Of a stretch of 8,891 bases of DNA, positions 1 to 6,217 are shown in pieces. Both the position numbers and the translations under genes were made by a program. A model generated the notes under the pieces. It had not been told where the DNA came from. It made no database searches and was given only the letters and a program-made list of their open reading frames with translations. Every line of letters starts with the position of its first letter. Positions within the stretch are counted from its first letter, which is position 1. Source of the DNA: an uncultured Lachnospiraceae bacterium (GTDB taxonomy: Bacteria > Bacillota > Clostridia > Lachnospirales > Lachnospiraceae); the NCBI GenBank assembly GCA_948468325.1, contig CAOKHR010000086.1, forward strand, positions 1 to 8,891, in the 5' to 3' direction.

Positions 1-517
1 TGGCATTGAATTTCCATTCATTGCCGTTTTTGTACAATTCTCCAAAAACCGCAGCCGTCTCTATCGAGAAATCTTCTCCCAGATCGTAGCGCAGCAGTTC
101 TTCTCCTGTCTGCTCATTGTAAATCCGGATAAATGCATTGTTCACCTGTCCAAAATTCTGGCGTCTCTGTTCTGCTTCATAAATCGTAACGGTAAATGCG
201 ATTTTGGTAATATTTTCGGGCACTAAGGAAAGGTCAATCTTTATCTGCTCATCGTCCCCTTCACCCTCGCCTGTCCGGTTATCGCCCAAATGCTGTACAC
301 TGCCGGAGGGATGCGTTAAATTTCCGAAAAACACAAAGTCCTCCTGACGTGAAACTTTTCCTGTATCTGCCAGCAAAAACGCGGCTGTATCCAAATCGAA
401 ATCACCGCCGGTATCGAATGCATTCACATCCCATCCCAAGCCTACTACCACTTTGGATAAACCGGGATTGTCTTTTGTAAGATTTACTTTCTGTCCTTTT
501 GTCAAACTAATCGGCAT
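1..517 (-). CDS. terD: TerD-family tellurium/stress resistance protein, 3' end outside window
   Basis: This is the second TerD paralogue of the operon. It starts at ATG 517 and runs off the left edge after 172 residues; comparison with the neighbouring 193-residue copy suggests about 20 C-terminal residues are missing. TerD proteins are small cytoplasmic beta-sandwich proteins that bind calcium in characterised members. The acidic metal-binding segments are present: GLGWDVNAFD near residues 27-36, DFDLDTAAF near 39-47, and GDNRTGEGEGDDEQI near 78-92. Hand alignment with the upstream copy is ungapped, with about 120 of 172 residues identical (roughly 70%). An AGGAGG site at 525-530 lies 7 nt before the ATG and overlaps the TAG stop of the upstream terD, so the two are probably translationally coupled. 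Family assignment is secure; the exact role of each paralogue is not known. Confidence 0.95.
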   Translation of the reverse strand, partial: MPISLTKGQKVNLTKDNPGLSKVVVGLGWDVNAFDTGGDFDLDTAAFLLADTGKVSRQEDFVFFGNLTHPSGSVQHLGDNRTGEGEGDDEQIKIDLSLVPENITKIAFTVTIYEAEQRRQNFGQVNNAFIRIYNEQTGEELLRYDLGEDFSIETAAVFGELYKNGNEWKFNA

Positions 518-528
518 AATCTTCCCTC

Positions 529-1110
529 CTATGCTACTTCAATGCCGTAATGCGCGCACAGAGCCGCAAGGCCGCCCTGAAAACCGCTGCCGATGGCATT
601 AAATTTCCATTCTCCGCTGTGACGGTATAACTCTCCGACTACAACGGCTGTTTCAATTGAAAAATCTTCTCCCAAATCATATTTAATTAATTCCGTTCCG
701 GTAGCTTCATCTACAATCCGGATAAAGGCATTGGATACCTGTCCAAAATTCTGCCTGCGCACTTCCGCATCATAAATTGTAACGGTAAATGCAATTTTTG
801 CAACATTTGCCGGAATTTTTGTCAAATCAACCTGAATCTGCTCATCGTCTCCTTCGCCTTCACCTGTCAGATTATCTCCCATATGTTTTACGGCTTCGCT
901 TGGATGCTCTAAATTGCCGTAGAAAATAAATTCTTTTTCTGTCGGGCATTTTCCGTTTTCTCCCAGCATAAATGCCGCTGCATCCAAATCAAAATCTGCT
1001 CCGGAATCAAACGCGTTAACATCCCATCCCAGACCTACCATGATACTTTTCAGTCCCGGATTTCCTTTTGTGAGATCTACTTTCTGTCCTTTTGATAGAT
1101 TAATTGGCAT
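529..1110 (-). CDS. terD: TerD-family tellurium/stress resistance protein
   Basis: A complete 193-residue TerD/TerE-like protein, the usual length for this family. It begins MPINLSKGQKVDLTKG, and the N-terminal part carries the signature GLGWDVNAFD (residues 27-36) followed by DFDLDAAAFML. The second acidic cluster, GDNLTGEGEGDDEQI (78-92), completes the set of aspartates and glutamates expected to bind calcium. The core FTVTIYDAEVRRQNFGQV and the C-terminal DLGEDFSIETAVV and GEWKFNAIGSGF segments are typical. No signal peptide or membrane segment is visible, so it is cytoplasmic. The ATG at 1110 has an AGGAGG-type site at 1118-1123 with 7-nt spacing. The gene follows telA by 24 nt and precedes a close paralogue by 11 nt. 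It could equally be labelled TerE or TerZ, since paralogue names are not separable by eye. Confidence 0.97.
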   Translation of the reverse strand: MPINLSKGQKVDLTKGNPGLKSIMVGLGWDVNAFDSGADFDLDAAAFMLGENGKCPTEKEFIFYGNLEHPSEAVKHMGDNLTGEGEGDDEQIQVDLTKIPANVAKIAFTVTIYDAEVRRQNFGQVSNAFIRIVDEATGTELIKYDLGEDFSIETAVVVGELYRHSGEWKFNAIGSGFQGGLAALCAHYGIEVA

Positions 1111-1134
1111 AATTACTCCTCCTCCATGGTATTT

Positions 1135-2280
1135 TTAACTTTGCTTGTTAGGATTATGATACATCTTGTTGAACTCTGCTTTGATATTTTCCAGACGTTC
1201 CTGATCCATGGCACGCTGCTTTTTCGCATTTTCCTGAATTTGTCTTGTCTCATCAATACCGTTTACAATTGTTCTCCAAGTTGTTTCCAGTGTTTCAATT
1301 TTGATGGAACTTCCGGACGCCATCCTTGTAATCATCTTAGACTGCTCTACCGTATTCCTGGCGTTTTTTATCAGCATTTCATTTGTCTTTTCATCCAGCG
1401 CCGACATTGCATCCGCCTGAATTTTCTGACGTTTTAACATAATTGCCTGTGCAAGCGCCTGCTTAAATACAGGAAGCGTGATGATGAAAGCTGAATTAAT
1501 TTTCCTTACAAGGTTCATATTGGAGAATTCCATCGTTTTAATCATCGGAACGGACTGAAGCGCTATGTTTTCAGCCGTTCTAAGATCCTGGGTCCTCTGC
1601 TCAAGCATCATCAGCGACTGCTGCAGGCCCTGGATTTCAAACTGAATCGCCATGTCTCCTGAACTTTGCAGGTCATTTTCTCTCTGGGCAATATATGCTT
1701 CCAGCTCCCTGCATCCCTGCTCGCCTGCCAGTATGTATTTCACAAGGTCATGATAATAACTTACATTGGCCTGGAACATCTGCTCTAATTTACGGTTTGC
1801 CTGCTTAATCTCTGATTCATATTGTTTGAGCTGAACATAGATTTTATCCACTTCATCTCCCATTGTATGATATTTTGCCAGAATTTTATCCAGCTGTTTT
1901 CTTAAATTTCCAAACAGCTTTCCAAACAGTCCCGGATTGTCTTTAATCTCTTCAATATCGAACTTTTCCATAATCTTGGCCAGTGTATTTAACATTACAC
2001 CGGTATCGTCAATCTGGGACATATTCATACTGTTTAATACAACATCGGAAGCCCTTGAAATTTCTTCCGCTGCTTCGGCGCCAAAAGACACGATTGTCTC
2101 CGGATTGTCAATTTCAATCGAACTGACAAGCGCGTCCACTTCTGCTGAATTTACAAGCTCCTCATTCATTTTCTGCCGGTCTGCAACAATATCGTAGCTT
2201 TCGACAACTTCAATTTCATTTTTTACCCCCGGCGCGGCCGGCTGGGCAGCTGTTTGTACTTTGCTAAAATCAAGACCCAT
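1135..2280 (-). CDS. telA: TelA/YceH-family toxic anion resistance protein
   Basis: A 381-residue TelA-family protein (PF05816), near the usual length of 350-400. It begins MGLDFSKVQTAAQPAAPG, a short low-complexity head, and is then almost entirely charged alpha-helix with coiled-coil character. Family-like segments include DNPGLFGKLFGNLRKQLDKILAKY in the first third, QANVSYYHDLVKYILAGEQGC in the middle, and QSVPMIKTMEFSNMNLVRKIN, LPVFKQALAQAIMLKRQ and ETLETTWRTIVNGIDE in the second half. The frame stays open further upstream to 2463, but that extension lies inside yceG and has no ribosome binding site. ATG 2280 has AGAGGT at 2288-2293 with 7-nt spacing, and the yceG stop is only 1 nt before it, so coupling is likely. 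TelA acts in the cytoplasm with TerD and YceG proteins; its molecular activity is unresolved. Confidence 0.94.
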   Translation of the reverse strand: MGLDFSKVQTAAQPAAPGVKNEIEVVESYDIVADRQKMNEELVNSAEVDALVSSIEIDNPETIVSFGAEAAEEISRASDVVLNSMNMSQIDDTGVMLNTLAKIMEKFDIEEIKDNPGLFGKLFGNLRKQLDKILAKYHTMGDEVDKIYVQLKQYESEIKQANRKLEQMFQANVSYYHDLVKYILAGEQGCRELEAYIAQRENDLQSSGDMAIQFEIQGLQQSLMMLEQRTQDLRTAENIALQSVPMIKTMEFSNMNLVRKINSAFIITLPVFKQALAQAIMLKRQKIQADAMSALDEKTNEMLIKNARNTVEQSKMITRMASGSSIKIETLETTWRTIVNGIDETRQIQENAKKQRAMDQERLENIKAEFNKMYHNPNKQS

Positions 2281-2281
2281 A

Positions 2282-4555
2282 TTAATTACCTCTCTTAAAT
2301 ATTTTTTCACGCCACGAAGGACGTGTAACAGAAGAAATCTGCGCGAAATCAGGTATCTGCAGATCATAGATATATTCCCCAATCTGATGCTCTTCCATAA
2401 TTTTACTGTTGTAATATTTTTCGGCTCCCTGATAACCTGTAGGGACAAAAAACAATACGTCAAATCCCACCAGATTTAAATAGGCCGCCAAAATAGAATC
2501 TTCCAGAGAAACTATATTCTCTGTTGTATGAATATAAATTATTTTCGGATTTTTCTTCGTAAAATCAAACTTCTGAATCATCCTTGTTATATCTTTTTTC
2601 AAATTGAGCACAGTAGAAATAATCGTATATTCCATTCCGTTTTCGAATGTGCCCCGAATGATTTTCTGATCAATTAAAAGCTGCAGTTTATCCAGCAGAT
2701 GATCTTGTATTTCTTCTCTTAAAAAACCATAGGCATAAGCCGGATGCTCTTTGATCTTTGCCCTGAGCAGCTTATTGTTTTTAAAGAAAGACGATGCACA
2801 GGCTTTGACGGGATTTGGCTCTGACAGGCCAAAATAAGACATATTTTTCAGCACTATGGTATCTGCTGTCAGCAGATTTTTGATTCCTGCCCAGTACGGA
2901 GCAAGCAGGCCGTCTTTGACTCCGGATGCTTTTGCAAAAATTACCGGCATATTTACAACGGAATCCGCAGTACTGAAATTGGGCCGGTATTTTAACTCCT
3001 GATCCCACAGAATCCTTATCTCCTCATACGTAGTTTTAAGCGAAAGTGCATTTGCTTTTGCATACTGCCTGTTTCGGTATATGCCGGAGTCCTGATACAT
3101 CAGCGTATCCAGTTCCCGCTCCGCCTGATATGCGGCAGTTCCCATCGAAAGTACGGACTGTTCCATCGGAAACTTATCTGCCTTCATAGATTCTCCGTAA
3201 TTTTTTTCAAATAATACGGCATCTTTTAAGCAGCACGCTTCATTTAAATCCGGTTTTAATACCAGCACGTCAACCGGAAGCTTTGCCAGAAATTTTAAAA
3301 ACAATGCCTCGTTGCCGCTTTTTACACTGCCAAAATGGATAAAGCAGCTAATCTCCGGCATCTTCCAGTTAACAAACAGCTTTGGCATGTAGCGTTTCAG
3401 CCAGCACAATAAATATACCGCTTTATTAGTCAGCTTATTCAAAGTCATGCCGGATACTTTGGATTCTTCTGTCAAAACATCTATAAATGCCTTGTTCATC
3501 AGATTTTTAAGCTCTGCATTTAAAGGATACTGAATATTCAGAGAAAGATCCAGAAGCATCTGGTCCTGTCTGGTATAATTTTTTCTCCGGACAGCGCCAA
3601 TCTCCTCCATCGTCGGCTTTGGAATTTCTTTCTCCACAATTACAAGTTTACGTTTGCTGTTTGTGAGTGAAAGCTGAAACTGATACAATTCGTTTAAATA
3701 AGTCAGCTTGTCTTCCACACCGTTTATTTTGTAAAAACAATTGTAAAACAGATTCGGGTCTTTTCCCCTCGCCTGTATATCTGTTTTTATATCTTCCAGC
3801 CCCGTTCCTTTTATCCACGCGTTTGTACAGTTGATAAAATTGGGTTTGGCGCGGTAAAGCCTCTCTTCACTAATCTGCTTCTGCATTTCGTCCCGCAGAT
3901 ATTTCAGGTTAAAATACTCCGGAAACGGCTTTAGCTCCGGCATACGCAGTTCGTCCGAATAAACGGAAGAAGGGTCTTTTTTTCGATATTCCCCGTCTCC
4001 TCCATACTGCAGCAGAACAATGTCACAGCCTGCTTTTGAAAGAACGGAAAGCAGCATTAATTCATAATTCCCTGCCACGCCTTCGTAGAGGATTTTGGGA
4101 AAGCGGTTTTCACCGAGCTGTCCTATAATTCTTTCAAATTTATAATACAGCCAGCACATGAATTTAATGTATGCATTTTTTATCATGTTCTCATTTTTTC
4201 CTGCTTTCCGCAGGCCGTCCAGTGTATCATAAATAGAAGCCGCCACGTTCTCTCTCTGACGCATATTCATTCTGGGAAGCCATTTTTTCAGACTGGCATT
4301 TATAAAATCTACGCTCATCCGAAAATCCATTCCCATAATTTCGTTATAGTAAGCCAGATTTTTCTCATCCGGATTCGGAATTTTTCCTTCAATTACGACA
4401 CCAAAGCTTCTTGCCGTTTCATAATATTTTTTTATAAATGCCGCAATCTGTTCATTGTATCCGTTAATCCGGTAAAAATAAACGCCGTCTTCTTTCCGGG
4501 CATTCCGCTCTAAAAAGAAGTCGTTTAATTCCCCAAGCTTTTTACGTTCAAACAT
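2282..4555 (-). CDS. yceG: YceG-family Ter-operon protein with three internal module copies
   Basis: A 757-residue cytoplasmic protein assigned to the YceG family (PF14266, component of toxic anion resistance systems). The assignment rests on its position directly upstream of telA and its alternating hydrophobic strand/helix pattern. Bacillus YceG, recalled as about 540 residues, would correspond to roughly residues 230-757; the first ~225 residues are extra. Three related units are visible. A (26-183): YFYRINGY, VVIEGKIPNP, CWLYYKF, PKILYEG, GCDIVLLQ. B (270-435): FYNCFYKINGV, LVIVEKEIPKP, CWLKRYM, CFIHFGS, VDVLVLKP. C (537-707): PVIFAKASGV, IVLKNMSYF...EPNP, PKIIYIHTTEN, GFDVLFFVPTG. No catalytic motif was recognised. 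ATG 4555 has AAGGGA at 4567-4572 with a long 11-nt spacing, suggesting modest translation. It lies 25 nt after the protease gene and 1 nt before telA. Function unknown; a scaffold or complex-forming role is inferred. Confidence 0.85.
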   Translation of the reverse strand: MFERKKLGELNDFFLERNARKEDGVYFYRINGYNEQIAAFIKKYYETARSFGVVIEGKIPNPDEKNLAYYNEIMGMDFRMSVDFINASLKKWLPRMNMRQRENVAASIYDTLDGLRKAGKNENMIKNAYIKFMCWLYYKFERIIGQLGENRFPKILYEGVAGNYELMLLSVLSKAGCDIVLLQYGGDGEYRKKDPSSVYSDELRMPELKPFPEYFNLKYLRDEMQKQISEERLYRAKPNFINCTNAWIKGTGLEDIKTDIQARGKDPNLFYNCFYKINGVEDKLTYLNELYQFQLSLTNSKRKLVIVEKEIPKPTMEEIGAVRRKNYTRQDQMLLDLSLNIQYPLNAELKNLMNKAFIDVLTEESKVSGMTLNKLTNKAVYLLCWLKRYMPKLFVNWKMPEISCFIHFGSVKSGNEALFLKFLAKLPVDVLVLKPDLNEACCLKDAVLFEKNYGESMKADKFPMEQSVLSMGTAAYQAERELDTLMYQDSGIYRNRQYAKANALSLKTTYEEIRILWDQELKYRPNFSTADSVVNMPVIFAKASGVKDGLLAPYWAGIKNLLTADTIVLKNMSYFGLSEPNPVKACASSFFKNNKLLRAKIKEHPAYAYGFLREEIQDHLLDKLQLLIDQKIIRGTFENGMEYTIISTVLNLKKDITRMIQKFDFTKKNPKIIYIHTTENIVSLEDSILAAYLNLVGFDVLFFVPTGYQGAEKYYNSKIMEEHQIGEYIYDLQIPDFAQISSVTRPSWREKIFKRGN

Positions 4556-4580
4556 ATGCTTTCAATTCCCTTTGTTTCAT

Positions 4581-5972
4581 TTATGTAAACCCTTTTATAA
4601 ACGGATGTATACTTTCATAGCCGACAGCCAGATTAATGTTCTGGGCATTGTCAAATCCTGCCGTGCTGATGCCAATTACTTCTCCATACATATTTAAAAG
4701 CGCTCCGCCGGAACTGCCATGCGATGTCGGAGCCGTAAACTGAATCATATCGACACCGTCAATTTTACGAAATCCTGAAATAATACCGTCCGATACGGAA
4801 TTAAACAGTCCAAGCGGGCTTCCGATTGCGACCACCTTCTGTCCCCTGACCAGACGGCTGCTTCCGCTGTAAATCGGAAGGGGATTTAAACGCCGTTCAA
4901 TCCGCAGGACTGCAAGGTCTAAAACAGAGTGATATTTAATCAGCTCATCCGTAGAATACACCGTTTCTTCCTCTTCAATGCGGATGGAGTAAAAGCACCC
5001 TCCGCTTGCAACGTGGCTGTTTGTCAGTATATAGCCGTCTTTTCCAATCATAATGCCGGAACCAGTGCCGATCATATCTCCCTTTTTATCATGAATTCCA
5101 ATCATTACCACAGAAGATGCCAGCAATGCCAGCTGTTCAAAACTCTTCTCCTGCCGCGCGGAAGATTTCTGCGCGGCAGATGCCGGACGCACAATGGACA
5201 CCGGCTGCCCTGCCGGCTCCGGCGGCGTTTTTTTTGCCGATACCGCACGTCCGGCCGGCTTTGACGCCCTCGCTGCTGCAGGCTGCGCCTGTGGGTCCGG
5301 CAGGTTTATTTTTGAAAAATTTCCGAGAATGACTTTCCGGGAAAAATTTAAATCCTCTTCTTCTTTCGATATGTCTGCTTCGCTTTGGAGCAAAAGAACA
5401 TCGTATCCTAAAAAAGTAAGCAGACAGGCAAATAAATACTCCTGCTTTTTTGTAATATTGGACAAAACCAGCTTTACGGACTGCTTTGGCTCCCACCGCT
5501 TCATGACATCTGCCAGAAGAAAGTCGTGCCAGTACATCATCTTAATGATAAAATTTTTCTCCATTGATGCACTGACTGTCTTTTTTACAGAATAAATTTC
5601 CAGAATCTTTTTTAATCCGCTGCCAAACAAAGCAGCATATTCACTGTAATCCGACAGAACCTTTGTCAATGCAAAATCCTGCTTATGCGCCGTCCATGCA
5701 CGGTAAAAGCTTTCATAATCCGGTATTTCCTCCGGAGGGCATCCCTGCGGCAGTTTTAAAATCCTCCTGTATATGATGCGGCCCTCATGCATACGCTCTG
5801 CCATCCTCTTATCCATCTGGCCGACATCTGAAACAAGCGTATCGCTGACACCCAGAAAGCGGACAAAATACACATCTTTGCAGTTCTGATTAATACCTCC
5901 GCGAATTCCTTCAAAAGCGGAAACGGAGGTGACATTCATCGCATTATGCCTGAAACGCATGAGGTTTTCCAT
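4581..5972 (-). CDS. YceG-like module fused to trypsin-like serine protease
   Basis: A 463-residue protein that heads the ter operon. The C-terminal half (about 285-463) is a DegP/S1C-like protease: TGSGIMIGKDGYILTNSHV with His320, VLDLAVLRIE with Asp352, and SHGSSGGALL with Ser421, so the triad is intact. AIGSPLGL and GVIGIST-like strands surround it, and there is no PDZ domain. Residues 33-196 resemble the modules of the neighbouring YceG: DVYFVRFLGV, IIYRRILKLPQG, MMYWHDF, VKLVLSNIT, GYDVLLLQ. A Pro/Ala/Lys-rich linker (about 226-272) joins the halves. The N-terminus MENLMRFRHNAMNVTS shows no signal peptide or membrane anchor, so a cytoplasmic location is inferred. The frame is open to a GTG at 5981, but AAGGGG at 5984-5989 sits only 2 nt from that GTG and 11 nt from ATG 5972, so the ATG is preferred. 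The protease target is unknown. Confidence 0.87.
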   Translation of the reverse strand: MENLMRFRHNAMNVTSVSAFEGIRGGINQNCKDVYFVRFLGVSDTLVSDVGQMDKRMAERMHEGRIIYRRILKLPQGCPPEEIPDYESFYRAWTAHKQDFALTKVLSDYSEYAALFGSGLKKILEIYSVKKTVSASMEKNFIIKMMYWHDFLLADVMKRWEPKQSVKLVLSNITKKQEYLFACLLTFLGYDVLLLQSEADISKEEEDLNFSRKVILGNFSKINLPDPQAQPAAARASKPAGRAVSAKKTPPEPAGQPVSIVRPASAAQKSSARQEKSFEQLALLASSVVMIGIHDKKGDMIGTGSGIMIGKDGYILTNSHVASGGCFYSIRIEEEETVYSTDELIKYHSVLDLAVLRIERRLNPLPIYSGSSRLVRGQKVVAIGSPLGLFNSVSDGIISGFRKIDGVDMIQFTAPTSHGSSGGALLNMYGEVIGISTAGFDNAQNINLAVGYESIHPFIKGFT

Positions 5973-5983
5973 TAAAACCACGG

Positions 5984-5989
5984 CCCCTT
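5984..5989 (-). promoter_or_regulatory. Ribosome binding site deciding the protease start
   Basis: AAGGGG on the minus strand lies 11 nt before ATG 5972 but only 2 nt before the in-frame GTG 5981. The GTG is too close to be used efficiently, so the ATG start (463 residues) is preferred. Confidence 0.55.
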
Positions 5990-6017
5990 TTCCATTAATG
6001 ATAAATCTTTAAAGTAG

Positions 6018-6046
6018 ATTTTAACACATTTGCGGCTTTTTATCTA
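6018..6046 (-). promoter_or_regulatory. Predicted sigma-A promoter for the ter operon
   Basis: On the minus strand, -35 TAGATA (6041-6046, four of six consensus matches) is followed by a 17-nt spacer and -10 TAAAAT (6018-6023, five of six matches). A TGT directly before the -10 gives an extended -10 element. Transcription would start near 6011, leaving an untranslated leader of about 40 nt before ATG 5972. No second promoter was seen within the short gaps of the downstream genes, so this probably drives protease-yceG-telA-terD-terD. Judged by eye only. Confidence 0.6.
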
Positions 6047-6100
6047 CCAATTATTGGATTCTTGTGCTATATTTATAGAAGTTTGTTACTTTTTACAGGC

Positions 6101-6129
6101 TAGGAATGGGCACCGGCTGCGCATTTCTG
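6101..6129 (+). promoter_or_regulatory. Imperfect hairpin in divergent intergenic region
   Basis: The 29-nt segment can fold as an 8-bp stem (6101-6108 with 6122-6129, including two G-T wobbles), one G-G mismatch (6109/6121), a 3-bp stem (6110-6112 with 6118-6120) and a CCGGC loop. Neither strand has a T-run after it, so it is not a simple intrinsic terminator. It lies about 90 nt upstream of the lyase gene. A leader-RNA structure or protein-binding site is possible; no known riboswitch consensus was recognised. Confidence 0.4.
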
Positions 6130-6165
6130 ACCCTTAGGGCATGATATGAGAACATGATTCAGGAG

Positions 6166-6180
6166 TAACAAGTTTTGTTA
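6166..6180. repeat. 15-bp inverted repeat TAACAA-gtt-TTGTTA
   Basis: Perfect 6-bp arms flank a 3-bp spacer, immediately upstream of an AT-rich TATATAAAAT stretch (6183-6190 region) that could contain a -10 element for the lyase gene. A related single half, AAGTTTGTTA, occurs at 6079-6088, about 90 bp upstream. The layout is compatible with an operator, but no regulator is encoded in the window. Confidence 0.35.
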
Positions 6181-6203
6181 TTTATATAAAATCCACATCA
6201 AAA

Positions 6204-6209
6204 AAGGAG
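6204..6209 (+). promoter_or_regulatory. Ribosome binding site deciding the lyase start
   Basis: AAGGAG lies 8 nt before ATG 6218. The in-frame TTG at 6212 is only 2 nt from it and is rejected as the start, so the protein begins MKNSALYYSV. Confidence 0.8.
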
Positions 6210-6217
6210 TTTTGAAC

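Noticed and set aside
1126..1437. Plus-strand 103-codon frame opposite telA
   Set aside because: The translation is rich in Phe, Cys, Ile and Leu, as expected for the complement of a charged coiled-coil gene; no ribosome binding site.
2281..2463. Upstream extension of the TelA frame
   Set aside because: It lies inside the 3' end of yceG, has no ribosome binding site, and ATG 2280 has a good AGAGGT site and a family-like N-terminus.
5137..5496. Minus-strand 119-codon frame overlapping the protease gene
   Set aside because: It is out of frame with the protease, low-complexity (Ala/Arg/Lys), and has no plausible start signal.
5194..5595. Open plus-strand frame of 133 codons opposite the protease gene
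   Set aside because: It is antisense to a gene with clear motifs, and its length is explained by the GC-rich Pro/Ala linker, which removes stop codons on both strands.
6131..6139. CCC-tta-GGG mini-hairpin
   Set aside because: Three base pairs with a three-base loop is too weak to support a function.
6047..6217. Known riboswitch (such as the manganese yybP-ykoY type seen near terC genes)
   Set aside because: The conserved loop sequences and multi-stem layout were not found; only the isolated hairpin at 6101-6129 is supported.
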